A stretch of 64,000 bases of DNA from Campylobacter sp. RM10537 (GCF_022369435.1 NZ_CP059597.1:434001-498000), one strand, 5' to 3'. Shown: positions 1 to 8,658, counted from the stretch's first letter. Notes: a model not told the origin generated them from the letters alone. A program made the numbers and translations.

Positions 1-306
1 TTAGCTTTTGATATGTTTTGCTATCGTTTAGTAAAATATATAGGAGCTTATCTTGCTGTATTACCAGGAACTGATGGTATTATTTTCACAGGAGGCATAG
101 GTGAAAATTCTTCTTTGGTAAGACAAAAAGTTTGTGAAAAATTATCTCATCTTGGTATTGATCTTGATTTGAATTTAAATAATCAAAGAATGTCCACTGA
201 AAGAATAATAAGCACCACAGATTCTAAAATAAAAGTTTGTATTATTCCTACAGATGAAGAATTTGAAATTGCAAGAGTTACAGAAGAGCTTGTAAATAAA
301 GGCTAA
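1..306 (+). CDS. ackA: acetate kinase, C-terminal part (runs off the window start)
   Basis: Only the last 101 codons are in the window; the reading frame is open from base 1. Acetate kinase interconverts acetyl phosphate plus ADP and acetate plus ATP in the cytoplasm, the last step of the Pta-AckA overflow route. The segment IIFTGGIGENS is the conserved nucleotide-binding motif of the ASKHA-fold acetate kinases, and the tail IIPTDEEFEIARVTEEL is the usual C-terminal helix. An upstream pta is expected but lies outside. A small membrane protein starts 26 bases downstream on the same strand. Identification is secure; the start codon is not visible. Confidence 0.95.
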   Translation, partial: LAFDMFCYRLVKYIGAYLAVLPGTDGIIFTGGIGENSSLVRQKVCEKLSHLGIDLDLNLNNQRMSTERIISTTDSKIKVCIIPTDEEFEIARVTEELVNKG

Positions 307-332
307 AAGCTTTTATTTACATATTTTAAAGC

Positions 333-824
333 ATGAAAAAATTTAAAGATTTTAGTCTTAATTTTCTTTTTAAAATATCAGATCAACCAGTTATTTTACG
401 TGATTTACTTGAAGCTAACGCTTTGTTTAATGATGGAATGCTTGTTGATCCTTCTAAACTTAATTTTAATTTCAAAATTTTAAATTCTTATTTATATTTT
501 AGTATTCTTTGTGTGCTTGTTTTATTACCTTTATTACTTATTACACATTATTTTTTTATGCGTCTTGACTTCCATATAAGTATAATTAGTGCAGTTGTTG
601 TAACATCTTGTGTTTTTATAAGTTATGATATTTTTAAAATTTATACTAGAAAAATTATTTCAAGACAATTGATTAAAAAAGCTTGGGGTTTACATTTTCC
701 TTATTTTTCATATGAAAAATACTCTTTGGTAGCAAGTAAACTTTACAAAGAAGCTTTAAAAGATGATATTTTAAAGAAGAATTTAGAAAAATATGTGTTA
801 GAAAAAATTATTCAATCAAGATAA
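333..824 (+). CDS. conserved membrane protein of unknown function
   Basis: 163 residues. Two hydrophobic segments near residues 52-72 and 78-98 form a membrane hairpin, flanked by a hydrophilic N-terminal half and a basic, Lys-rich C-terminal tail, so both ends are probably cytoplasmic. I recognise no catalytic motif. From memory a protein of this type follows ackA in C. jejuni (Cj0691), where a large restriction-type gene may lie between them; here the gap is only 26 bases. The 3' end overlaps by 13 bases the end of the convergent FtsL-like gene, with no terminator hairpin between them. Function unknown. Confidence 0.75.
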   Translation: MKKFKDFSLNFLFKISDQPVILRDLLEANALFNDGMLVDPSKLNFNFKILNSYLYFSILCVLVLLPLLLITHYFFMRLDFHISIISAVVVTSCVFISYDIFKIYTRKIISRQLIKKAWGLHFPYFSYEKYSLVASKLYKEALKDDILKKNLEKYVLEKIIQSR

Positions 825-1687
825 TCAAGAATTTGATTTTGAAAACGCATATTTTCTAATCTTCTTTTTAGATCTTTATTTTCCTCATTAAGAACACTTT
901 CTTCTGTTTTTAAAGTTGCAATTTCTCGACTTAAATAATAAATTTGATTTCTTATATAAATTTGTGGAATAAAAAGTAATAAAGCAAAACTTACAAGTAA
1001 AATAGCAAAAAGCAAGTGATTGAAATTTAAATTTCTATCTTCCTTGGTTGCATCTGTGAAACCTTCTAAAAGAGTATTTTTAGCTTGTTCGGTATCTTCT
1101 TCATTGGAATTTTTTTTCAACGGTATATCGGTTATATTGTTGGTATGTATTTTTTTTTGTAAATTTTCTAAACTTTGCTTAATATCAGTTTGTGGAATTT
1201 TTGAATTTTTTTTATCTAATTTATAGTTATTTTCTTTTTTTAGTAATTGAGATTCTTTATTGTTTTTTTTATTTAAATTTTTAGTTTCTATTTTATTTTC
1301 TTGTATCTTTTTGGGCTCAATTTCTTTTTCTGTTTTTTTTAGAGAAAATAATTTTTTCTTATTTTTTTTTGTGTGTGAATTTTTATTTTTTTCTTTTATT
1401 TTAGAAAAAATTTTTTTAGCCAAGGATTGCTTTTCTTCTAATTTTACATTAATTAAATCTTCTTTAAGATATATATTTGATTTTTTAGAATTTTTTATTT
1501 CATATTCATCTGGATCAAATAAATTACGAGGTTGTTTATTTAATCGTCTTTTAAAAATATCATTACTGGAAATAATTTCATTTTTAAGTTCATCGTCTAA
1601 AGGCTTTCCTTGATTCATAGCGCGTGAAAAATTTAGCATTTTTTGACGTATATTTTGTTTTTCTTTTAAAAAATCATCTTCTAACAT
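812..1687 (-). CDS. FtsL-like bitopic membrane protein with long basic cytoplasmic domain
   Basis: 291 residues. Residues 1-220 are hydrophilic and extremely Lys/Asn-rich, with many short A-tracts in the DNA. A single membrane span lies near residues 224-245, followed by a 45-residue heptad-type coiled coil (about 248-288) placed outside the membrane. The ATG overlaps the rsmH stop by one base (TAATG), so the two are translationally coupled. Directly after rsmH is where the division protein FtsL sits in dcw clusters, and short tail, one span and periplasmic leucine zipper are the FtsL architecture. The long basic N-terminal region is unusual for FtsL. The FtsL role is inference from topology and position. 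Confidence 0.8.
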   Translation of the reverse strand: MLEDDFLKEKQNIRQKMLNFSRAMNQGKPLDDELKNEIISSNDIFKRRLNKQPRNLFDPDEYEIKNSKKSNIYLKEDLINVKLEEKQSLAKKIFSKIKEKNKNSHTKKNKKKLFSLKKTEKEIEPKKIQENKIETKNLNKKNNKESQLLKKENNYKLDKKNSKIPQTDIKQSLENLQKKIHTNNITDIPLKKNSNEEDTEQAKNTLLEGFTDATKEDRNLNFNHLLFAILLVSFALLLFIPQIYIRNQIYYLSREIATLKTEESVLNEENKDLKRRLENMRFQNQILDYLD

Positions 1688-2613
1688 TATTTTTCCATAT
1701 TTTTAAAATGAAATAAACGCATTTTTGCGCAACTAGATCTTGAATTTTGCATTATTTCTGTTTCACTTGCAATGATAACTTTTTTATTTAAAATTTTTCC
1801 TAAAGAATGATTATTTCCGCATTCGCAACGTAAAACTTTTTCATCGCAAATGCAATTTTTAGACCATTTTTTAAAATAATTTTTCACTATTCTATCTTCT
1901 AAAGAATGAAAACAAATTATAGCTAAAATACAATCTTTTAACTTTATTTTTTCTAATTTTTCCAAAAAAATTTTTAAAACCTCAAGTTCTTGGTTGACTT
2001 CAATTCTAATAGCTTGAAAAACTAAAGTTGCTTTGGAAACTTTTCTATGATGTTGTTTGGTTGAGCCTATAATTTTTTGTAATTCTTTGGCACTTTTTAT
2101 AGGTGTTTTAATCCTTGATTGACAAATTTTTTTAGCAATAAAATAAGCATCATCTAATTCACCATATTCTTTAAAAATATAAGTGAGTTGTTCACAAGTA
2201 TAAGAATTAACAACATTAAAAGCTGAATTTTTAATATTTTGATTCATTCTCATATCTAAAAAATCAGAATCAAGACTAAATCCTCGTTTATTATTATCTA
2301 ATTGATAAGAAGAAATTCCAATATCTGCTAAAATTCCTCTTAAAGAATTTGTAGGAATTTGATCAAGAATTTGGCTAAAATTTGTTAAGAAAAATTGCGT
2401 TCTGTTTTTAAATTGTTCAAGGCGCTGTTTTGAAAATTCAAGTGCTTCTTCATCTTGATCGCAAGCAATTAGTTTTATATTAGGATGATTTTTAAGCAAA
2501 GATTCACTATGGCCACCAAAGCCTACAGTGCAGTCTAAAAAATATCCATGGTTTAAATTTTCAAAGGCCTTATTGACTTCATTAAGTAATACTGGAATAT
2601 GTGGAATTTCCAA
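1687..2613 (-). CDS. rsmH: 16S rRNA (cytosine-1402-N4)-methyltransferase
   Basis: 308 residues, normal length for RsmH (MraW), which methylates N4 of C1402 in the decoding centre of the 30S subunit using SAM. The N-terminal IPHIPVLLNEV and the SAM-binding loop at residues 27-36 (DCTVGFGGHS) are diagnostic, as are RGFSLDSDFLDMRM and IICFHSLEDRIVK further on. The frame starts at TTG, the only start codon that leaves the IPHIPVLL motif intact, with AGGA eight bases upstream. The gene is the first of a two-gene unit with the FtsL-like protein. A TATAAT box lies 38 bases upstream. Confidence 0.95.
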   Translation of the reverse strand: MEIPHIPVLLNEVNKAFENLNHGYFLDCTVGFGGHSESLLKNHPNIKLIACDQDEEALEFSKQRLEQFKNRTQFFLTNFSQILDQIPTNSLRGILADIGISSYQLDNNKRGFSLDSDFLDMRMNQNIKNSAFNVVNSYTCEQLTYIFKEYGELDDAYFIAKKICQSRIKTPIKSAKELQKIIGSTKQHHRKVSKATLVFQAIRIEVNQELEVLKIFLEKLEKIKLKDCILAIICFHSLEDRIVKNYFKKWSKNCICDEKVLRCECGNNHSLGKILNKKVIIASETEIMQNSRSSCAKMRLFHFKNMEK

Positions 2614-2650
2614 GCTAAATCCTACAAAATTTTTATTAATCGGGTTTGAT

Positions 2651-2656
2651 ATTATA
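2651..2656 (-). promoter_or_regulatory. -10 box of the rsmH unit
   Basis: TATAAT on the - strand, 38 bases before the rsmH TTG start, in the divergent gap between rsmH and the ppiD-like gene. Campylobacter sigma-70 promoters have a strong -10 and a weak -35, as here. No mapped start supports it. Confidence 0.5.
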
Positions 2657-2730
2657 GCTTATTTTAGCATCAAAATCAAAAAAACAACATACTTTGGTTT
2701 AAATTAAACTCCACTTAAAAACTTATGTGC

Positions 2731-2736
2731 TAAAAT
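2731..2736 (+). promoter_or_regulatory. -10 box of the ppiD-like - ftsA - ftsZ unit
   Basis: TAAAAT preceded by TGTGC (extended -10 type) 31 bases upstream of the ATG at 2767. It is the only good candidate on this strand in the divergent gap. Inferred from sequence only. Confidence 0.4.
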
Positions 2737-2766
2737 ATTAAACTTATTTTTTTATCAAGGAATAGT

Positions 2767-4257
2767 ATGCTTACTTGGATGCAGCATCATAGAAAATATC
2801 TTATTATTACTATATGGATTAGTACTATTGCTTTAGTTGGAGCTGTTTTTGTTAATTGGGGTGCTTATGATTTTAATCTTGATCGTGCTTCAAATGCAGC
2901 TATTGTTGGAAATGAGAAGATAAGTTACAATGAATTTAATACACGATATAATCAGATTTTTAATTATTATAATCAGATTAGCAATGGCAGTTTGGATGAA
3001 AATAATGCTGAAAAGATAGGTTTAAAAGAATTAGCTTTAAATTCTCTTATAGAAGATAAACTTTTATTAAATTTTGCTAAAGACTTAGGTTTAAATTCTA
3101 ACGATAATGAAATTATAGAAAAGCTTACGCAAACAAGAGCTTTTCAAAACCCAATAGGTGAATTTAATAAAACAATTTATTATGAAATTTTACATGCTAA
3201 TGGTTTTATGCCTAAAGATTATGAAAAAATTCTTTCTGATGAAGTTATCATTGATAAATTAAATAAAATTTTTAACTTGCCTTCTAGTGAAAGTGAAATC
3301 AAAATGTTGGCAATTGCTTATTTTATGAAAGATTCTTTAAGTATTGCAGAACTTAATTATGATAAAAAGAATATAAAGATCAACGAGGAGGAGTTAAAAA
3401 AATTTTGGGAACAACAAAAAGAAGATTATAAAACAAGTAAAACTTATGAAATTTCTACATATTTTTTACCATTAAATGATCAGAATTTTTCAGAAGAAGA
3501 ATTGCAAAAATTTTACAATGATGCAAACAATCGACTAAATTATAAAGATCAAGATGGCAAGATTTTAGATTTTAAATTGGCAAAAAATAAAGTTGCAAAA
3601 GATTATGGTTTAATCAAGCTTAAAAATTTAGCCAATGCTAAATTTTTAGAATTAAAGAACAATAAAGAGAAATTTCAAAAAGATGAAAATATTTCGGATT
3701 TAAGTATCTATTATCCTTTGGATCTTTTATCTAAAATTAAAACCGGAGATCTTTTAAGACCGGTTAGATATAAAGATGGCTATATGATTATTAAGATCAA
3801 TAAAATTAATCCTATAAGAATTAAAACTTTTGAAGAAGCTAGGAATGAAATTTTACCTTTATATTTGAGCGAAAAATCTAAAGAAAATTTAGAAAAAGAA
3901 GCTGAGGAGAGATTGAAAGATTTTAAAGGTGAAAATATAGGTTTTGTAACTAGAGATTCATTGCTTAGTGATATCAAAATGGATAAAAATATATTTAATA
4001 ATGCTGAATTTAGTTATTTTTTAACTAATGTTTTTAATTCTGATCAAAATGCTTCTTATGTTCTTTTAGGTGATAATAAAGCAGTGCTTTATAAAATCAA
4101 TAAGCAAAAAATTGATATTAGTGATGATAAATTAAATCAGCATTATGAAACATTAAAACAAAATTTGCAAATATTAAAATCTGATATGATAAAACAGGAA
4201 TTAATTAATCAATTAAGAAAAGCATATCCAATAAAAATTTATTATAAAGGGAAGTGA
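2767..4257 (+). CDS. PpiD/SurA-like membrane-anchored periplasmic folding factor
   Basis: 496 residues. A short cytoplasmic N-terminus (MLTWMQHHRKY), one membrane anchor (about residues 13-32) and a large periplasmic part starting with a SurA-type N-terminal helical domain (residues about 45-170, NEFNTRYNQIF and SLIEDKLLLNFAKDLGL) give the PpiD layout. I see no convincing parvulin active site; the middle region keeps only fragments resembling a rotamase end (GDLLRPVRYKDGYMIIKI). It is therefore probably a chaperone rather than a prolyl isomerase. It is the first gene of a unit with ftsA (overlapping stop/start region) and ftsZ. Remembered counterpart: Cj0694. Confidence 0.85.
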   Translation: MLTWMQHHRKYLIITIWISTIALVGAVFVNWGAYDFNLDRASNAAIVGNEKISYNEFNTRYNQIFNYYNQISNGSLDENNAEKIGLKELALNSLIEDKLLLNFAKDLGLNSNDNEIIEKLTQTRAFQNPIGEFNKTIYYEILHANGFMPKDYEKILSDEVIIDKLNKIFNLPSSESEIKMLAIAYFMKDSLSIAELNYDKKNIKINEEELKKFWEQQKEDYKTSKTYEISTYFLPLNDQNFSEEELQKFYNDANNRLNYKDQDGKILDFKLAKNKVAKDYGLIKLKNLANAKFLELKNNKEKFQKDENISDLSIYYPLDLLSKIKTGDLLRPVRYKDGYMIIKINKINPIRIKTFEEARNEILPLYLSEKSKENLEKEAEERLKDFKGENIGFVTRDSLLSDIKMDKNIFNNAEFSYFLTNVFNSDQNASYVLLGDNKAVLYKINKQKIDISDDKLNQHYETLKQNLQILKSDMIKQELINQLRKAYPIKIYYKGK

Positions 4258-4259
4258 TT

Positions 4260-5642
4260 TTGAATATACTAGGAATTGATTTAGGTTCGACTCAAACTTG
4301 TGCTATTATTGCGCAAAAAGATGATGAAGGTTTAAAAATTATTGGTTTTTCAAAATCAAAAACCAATGGTGTGAAAAAAGGTGCTATTACAAATATTGAA
4401 CTTGCTTCAAAATCTATTGAAGAAGCGGTAAGAAATGCCGAGATGATGAGCGGTGTACATTATGATAAAGTTGTTGTTTCTATTTCTGGAGCTTATACTA
4501 AGAGTGTAGATAGTATTGGAGTTGTAAATATTCCAAATCATGAAATTGGAATTAAAGAAATACATCGAGCGGTAAGCACTGCAAAACATACAGCTAATAT
4601 ACCAAGTGGATACGAAATTATTCATGTTTTACCTTATAATTTTAAAGTCAATGATTTAGAGCATGTAGATGATCCTTTAGGAATGAGCGGAAGTCGCTTG
4701 GAAGTTTCAACTCATATTGTTATTTCCCAAGAATCTCATATTAAAAATTTGAAAAAAGCCGTAGAATTAGCAGATTTAAGAGTTGATAATATAGTGCTTT
4801 CTGGTTATGCTTCATCAATAGCTTGTTTGGATGATAGTGAAAAAGAACTCGGGTCTGTCCTTATTGATATGGGTGGTGCAATTTGTGATATGGTGGTTCA
4901 TACTGGAAATTCGATCCGTTATAATGATTGTTTGCAAATTGGTTCTATTAATATTACTCAAGATTTATCAATGGCTTTACATACTCCACTTAAAGAAGCT
5001 GAAAAAATTAAACTCAATTATGCGGCCTTATCACAGCAACCTAATGCACTTATACAAATTCCAACAATGGGTGATGAAAAAAGAGTAAATGAGGTTTCTT
5101 TGGATATTATTTCAGAGGTTATTTATGCTAGAGCAGAAGAAACTTTAATGATTTTAGCAAAAATTTTAAGCGATAATCGTTATGCTAATAGCATAGGTGG
5201 TGGAGTTGTGCTTACTGGAGGAATGACTAAATTAGCAGGCATTGATGAGTTGGCACCTGCTACTTTTGATAATCGTTCTATTAGAATAGCAACTGCAAGA
5301 AGAGACTTAATAACAAGTTTTAATGAAATTTTTAATGATCCTGAAAATACTTGTGCCATAGGTCTTTGTCTTTATGGAGCAGGTTATTTTACTCCTTATG
5401 AGCTTGATTCTAATGAAAAATTAAGATATAAAGGTGAAATAGAAAATTATAATCGCCAAATCAGGCAAGAAATTATTCCTCAAAAAGAAGTAGAAACTGA
5501 AATAAAATCTGATTTTTTTGATGAAAATTTGCAAGAAAATGATACAATAGCAATTCAAGAACAATTAGATTTCAAAGAGACACGAGAAAAAAAATCTGGT
5601 CTTTTTTCAAGCGTCTGGCATAAAATAATAAATCAATTTTAA
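4260..5642 (+). CDS. ftsA: cell division protein FtsA (actin-like FtsZ membrane tether)
   Basis: About 460 residues. FtsA polymerises on the inner membrane and tethers FtsZ, recruiting the divisome. The actin-fold phosphate-1 loop GIDLGSTQTCA is at the N-terminus, the adenosine-binding GGGVVLTGGMTKLAGI lies near residue 320, and the C-terminus ends in a short amphipathic helix (LFSSVWHKIINQF) preceded by an acidic linker, as expected for membrane binding. I chose TTG at 4260: AGGGAAG at 4248-4254 gives normal Shine-Dalgarno spacing. The in-frame GTG at 4254 would overlap that site and the upstream stop. ftsZ follows 15 bases later. Confidence 0.95.
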   Translation: MNILGIDLGSTQTCAIIAQKDDEGLKIIGFSKSKTNGVKKGAITNIELASKSIEEAVRNAEMMSGVHYDKVVVSISGAYTKSVDSIGVVNIPNHEIGIKEIHRAVSTAKHTANIPSGYEIIHVLPYNFKVNDLEHVDDPLGMSGSRLEVSTHIVISQESHIKNLKKAVELADLRVDNIVLSGYASSIACLDDSEKELGSVLIDMGGAICDMVVHTGNSIRYNDCLQIGSINITQDLSMALHTPLKEAEKIKLNYAALSQQPNALIQIPTMGDEKRVNEVSLDIISEVIYARAEETLMILAKILSDNRYANSIGGGVVLTGGMTKLAGIDELAPATFDNRSIRIATARRDLITSFNEIFNDPENTCAIGLCLYGAGYFTPYELDSNEKLRYKGEIENYNRQIRQEIIPQKEVETEIKSDFFDENLQENDTIAIQEQLDFKETREKKSGLFSSVWHKIINQF

Positions 5643-5657
5643 CAAGGAGAGAATTTA

Positions 5658-6770
5658 ATGAATGAATTTTTAGTAGAAGAGATGCAACATAACAAGGGTG
5701 CGAAAATTAAAGTTATAGGCTGCGGTGGTGGTGGCGGTAATATGATCAATCATATGGTTAAAATGGGGCTGAATGATCTTGATCTTATCGCTGCTAATAC
5801 TGATGCACAAGCTATCTCTGCATCTTTGGCAAAAACTAAAATTCAACTTGGCGAAAAGAAAACAAAAGGGCTTGGAGCAGGTATGCTTCCTGAAGTTGGA
5901 GCAGAAAGTGCTAGAGAGAGTTTTGAGGAAATCAAAGCGAGTTTAAGTCAAAGTGATATAGTATTTATTGCGTCTGGTTTTGGTGGTGGAACCGGAACAG
6001 GTGCTACTCCTGTTATAGCACAAGCAGCTAAAGAAATTGGAGCTTTAACTGTTTCTGTGGTAACTATGCCTTTTAGCTTTGAAGGTAAACAAAGAAAAAA
6101 ACTTGCAGAAAGCGGACTTCTTGAGTTAAAAAAAGAAAGCGATTCTATCCTTGTAATTCAAAATGAAAAACTTTTAAGTATTATTGATAAAAAAGCAAGC
6201 ATGAAAGAGGCTTTTAAATTAGTTGATGATATCTTGACTCGTGCAGTAAAAGGTATGGTTTCTATACTTTTAGATAATGGTGATATTAACGTTGATTTTG
6301 CTGATGTTAGAACTATCATGAGTCATAGAGGACTTGCACTTATGGGTGTTGGAAGTGCTGAAGGTGAAAATGCTGTTGAAATAGCATTAAAAAATGCTAT
6401 AGAGTCTCCTTTATTAGATGGAATGGATATTAAAGGGGCTAAAGGTGTGATTTTGCATTTTAAAACAAGCTCTAATTGCTCTTTATTTGAAATTTCTGCA
6501 GCAGCTAATAGTATTGAAGAAAAAGTTGATGAAAATGCAAAAATTATTTTTGGATCAACCATGGATGACACTATGGAAGATAGAGTTGAAGTGACTATTA
6601 TTGCTACAGGTTTTGAAGATAAAGATACTGTTGGAAAAAAATCTTCAGAGGAAACCGAAGTTGCTAAGAAAAATCCTTATTTAAATCTTAAAAAAGTAAG
6701 TGGTGGTTTTGATGAAGAGATTATGGCTCAAATAGAAACTCCTACATTTTTACGCCGCCAAATGGATTAA
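5658..6770 (+). CDS. ftsZ: cell division GTPase FtsZ (tubulin homologue)
   Basis: 370 residues, normal length. FtsZ forms the Z-ring at mid-cell. The tubulin signature GGGTGTG is at residues 109-115, the first nucleotide loop GCGGGGGNMINHM is at 21-33, and the T7 synergy loop appears as DNGDINVDFADV. The C-terminal peptide ETPTFLRRQMD is the conserved tail that binds FtsA and other partners. A strong AAGGAGAG site precedes the ATG. The gene ends in a clear terminator hairpin, closing the ppiD-like - ftsA - ftsZ unit. Confidence 0.98.
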   Translation: MNEFLVEEMQHNKGAKIKVIGCGGGGGNMINHMVKMGLNDLDLIAANTDAQAISASLAKTKIQLGEKKTKGLGAGMLPEVGAESARESFEEIKASLSQSDIVFIASGFGGGTGTGATPVIAQAAKEIGALTVSVVTMPFSFEGKQRKKLAESGLLELKKESDSILVIQNEKLLSIIDKKASMKEAFKLVDDILTRAVKGMVSILLDNGDINVDFADVRTIMSHRGLALMGVGSAEGENAVEIALKNAIESPLLDGMDIKGAKGVILHFKTSSNCSLFEISAAANSIEEKVDENAKIIFGSTMDDTMEDRVEVTIIATGFEDKDTVGKKSSEETEVAKKNPYLNLKKVSGGFDEEIMAQIETPTFLRRQMD

Positions 6771-6773
6771 TTT

Positions 6774-6797
6774 ACAAGGCTTTAAAAGCCTTGTTTT
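6774..6797 (+). terminator. rho-independent terminator after ftsZ
   Basis: ACAAGGCTTT and AAAGCCTTGT form a 10-bp inverted repeat separated by a single base (so the real loop is larger), followed by a short T run, four bases after the ftsZ stop. Confidence 0.85.
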
Positions 6798-6845
6798 CTT
6801 ATAAATTCTTCTTTTATTCCTCGTTTTTTCTATATTTTTAAAAGT

Positions 6846-6861
6846 TGGAACACTCTTTGCT
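6846..6861 (+). promoter_or_regulatory. sigma-54 (RpoN) promoter of the flgF-flgG unit
   Basis: TGGAACACTCTTTGCT fits the -24/-12 consensus TGGCAC-N5-TTGCW with correct GG-GC spacing, 39 bases upstream of the first rod gene. In Campylobacter, RpoN with the FlgSR two-component system drives class 2 flagellar rod and hook genes, so the position fits the genes it precedes. Confidence 0.9.
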
Positions 6862-6900
6862 TTTGTTTTTTTGTAATAAAATAATTTTATAGGTGAAAAT

Positions 6901-7713
6901 ATGCAAAACGGATATTATCAAGCAGTGGGTGGAATGGTAACTCAGTTTAATAAACTTGATGTTATTACAAACAATCTTGCCAATATTAATACAAGTGGAT
7001 ATAAAAGAGATGATGTTGTAATTGCAGATTTTAAAAGGATTTTTAAAGAAACTCAGGATGTGTTGCCTATAGAAAATAATACAAGAGATGCGTCACGCTT
7101 TCTTAATACCACTATAGATGGCATACCGCAAGTTTCTCAAGAATATACAGATTTCAGTTTAGGTTCTTTAAAAGCAACTAACAATCCTTTAGATTTTGCA
7201 ATAACAAGAGATGATGCTTTTTATCTAGTTCAAACAAAAAATGGAGAAATTAGATTAAGCAAAGATGGAAATTTTCAATTAAATGAAGAAGGGTACTTGG
7301 TAAACAAACAAGGATATAAGGTATTAAGTAGTGATTATTTTAATAATCCTGAAAATGCTGCTATTAAGATTCCAAATGGATCCTCTCAAATTAGTGTTGA
7401 TAAAGATGGAAATATTGAAGTTGATGGTGCAAGAAATGCAAGATTATTTATTGCACAAGTAGATGATATGAGGGCTTTGCAAAAAGATGGAGATAATGTT
7501 TATAAAATCGATGATTTAACTCGTATTAGAGATTTGGATAATTCTAATGCGGTACGACAAGGGTTTTCTCAAGGTTCCAATGTCAATCCAGTTATTGAAA
7601 TGGTGGGCTTGATTGAGACTAATAGAATGGTTGAAATGTATCAAAAAGTTATGACAGCTCATATGGATGATTTAAATCAAGAAGCAATTAATAAGCTTGC
7701 ATCTGTTAAATAA
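6901..7713 (+). CDS. flgF: flagellar proximal rod protein FlgF (FlgG2)
   Basis: 270 residues. It is a structural protein of the flagellar rod, exported by the flagellar type III apparatus. The N-terminal rod-family signature is present (NNLANINTSGYKRDD, about residues 22-36), and the conserved C-terminal coiled region reads VIEMVGLIETNRMVEMYQKVM. It is shorter in signature terms than the distal rod FlgG next door and is often called FlgG2 in Campylobacter. It is transcribed from the sigma-54 promoter 39 bases upstream, with flgG following after 25 bases and a clean AAAAGGATAAA ribosome site. Confidence 0.93.
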   Translation: MQNGYYQAVGGMVTQFNKLDVITNNLANINTSGYKRDDVVIADFKRIFKETQDVLPIENNTRDASRFLNTTIDGIPQVSQEYTDFSLGSLKATNNPLDFAITRDDAFYLVQTKNGEIRLSKDGNFQLNEEGYLVNKQGYKVLSSDYFNNPENAAIKIPNGSSQISVDKDGNIEVDGARNARLFIAQVDDMRALQKDGDNVYKIDDLTRIRDLDNSNAVRQGFSQGSNVNPVIEMVGLIETNRMVEMYQKVMTAHMDDLNQEAINKLASVK

Positions 7714-7738
7714 GATTAAAAATTAAAAGGATAAAAAA

Positions 7739-8530
7739 ATGATGAGATCACTTCATACTGCAGCTACAGGAATGGTAGCGCAGCAAACACAAATTGATGT
7801 TACTTCTAACAATATTGCTAATGTTAATACAGCTGGTTTTAAAAAGAGTCGTGCTGAATTTGCTGATTTAATGTATCAGGTTATGAAATATGCAGGAACT
7901 TCTACTTCAGCCACAACTCTTTCACCCTCAGGCATAGAAGTAGGGGTTGGTGTACGCCCTACTGCTGTAACAAAAGTTTTTACAGAGGGAAATTTGAAAG
8001 CAACGAGTACAGATAGTCTTGATATGGCTATTGCTGGGAATGGTTTTTTTCAAATTCAACTTCCTGATGGAACGATAGGATATACCAGAAATGGACAATT
8101 TACAAAAGATAATGAAGGTAATATTGTAAATTCAGATGGCTATAAACTACTTCCTGAAATGACTATACCAGAAGGTGCAACTGCTATTAATGTGGCAACT
8201 GATGGAACGGTATCTGTTATGCTTCCTGGAGAGCAACAAGAAACTCAAATTGGACAAGTGGAATTAGTGCAGTTTATTAATCCAGCGGGACTTCACTCTA
8301 TGGGGGATAATTTATATCTTGAAACCGGTGCTAGCGGTGCTCCAGTTGCAGGAATTGCAGGGCAAGATGGGCTTGGTACAATCAGACATGGTTTTGTGGA
8401 GCTTAGCAATGTCCAACTTGTTGAAGAAATGACAGATCTGATTACGGGACAAAGGGCTTATGAGGCTGGATCAAAGGCCATAACTACAAGTGATGATATG
8501 CTTGGTATTGTAAATCAGTTAAAACGATAA
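7739..8530 (+). CDS. flgG: flagellar distal rod protein FlgG
   Basis: 263 residues, the usual length. It forms the distal rod of the flagellar basal body. The N-terminal MRSLHTAATGMVAQQTQIDVTSNN with NNIANVNTAGFKKSR is the hallmark of FlgG, and the C-terminus LVEEMTDLITGQRAYEAGSK is equally characteristic. Either of the two adjacent ATGs (7739, 7742) could be used. Second gene of the sigma-54 unit with flgF. Downstream a 9-bp inverted repeat overlaps the next sigma-54 promoter. Confidence 0.97.
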   Translation: MMRSLHTAATGMVAQQTQIDVTSNNIANVNTAGFKKSRAEFADLMYQVMKYAGTSTSATTLSPSGIEVGVGVRPTAVTKVFTEGNLKATSTDSLDMAIAGNGFFQIQLPDGTIGYTRNGQFTKDNEGNIVNSDGYKLLPEMTIPEGATAINVATDGTVSVMLPGEQQETQIGQVELVQFINPAGLHSMGDNLYLETGASGAPVAGIAGQDGLGTIRHGFVELSNVQLVEEMTDLITGQRAYEAGSKAITTSDDMLGIVNQLKR

Positions 8531-8568
8531 TTAATATATTAATTTTTGGTCTTATTTTAAATACTCTC

Positions 8569-8591
8569 GTTCCACTTATCCAAAGTGGAAC
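8569..8591. repeat. 9-bp perfect inverted repeat overlapping a sigma-54 -24 box
   Basis: GTTCCACTT (8569-8577) and AAGTGGAAC (8583-8591) with a 5-base loop. The right arm contains the TGGAAC of the next promoter. It has no T run, so it is a weak terminator for flgG at best. Confidence 0.7.
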
Positions 8592-8601
8592 ACTTCTTGC
8601 T
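8586..8601 (+). promoter_or_regulatory. sigma-54 (RpoN) promoter before the broken flagellar-regulon gene
   Basis: TGGAACACTTCTTGCT has exact -24/-12 spacing and differs from the flgF promoter at only a few positions. The ATG of the pseudogene lies 57 bases downstream, so the lost gene was probably expressed with the flagellar class 2 genes. Confidence 0.88.
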
Positions 8602-8658
8602 TATATTATTTTAAGATATTTAGATTGAAGGCAAAAAAATCTAAATTAAGGAATTAAT

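Noticed and set aside
1144-1160. Phase-variable homopolymer in the FtsL-like gene
   Set aside because: The T tracts (A on the coding strand) are common low-complexity Lys codons; no long G/C tract, the usual Campylobacter switch, occurs in the window.
1020-1613. Two Phe/Ser-rich + strand frames opposite the FtsL-like gene
   Set aside because: They are complements of the Lys/Asn-rich coding strand, with no ribosome site and composition typical of shadow frames.
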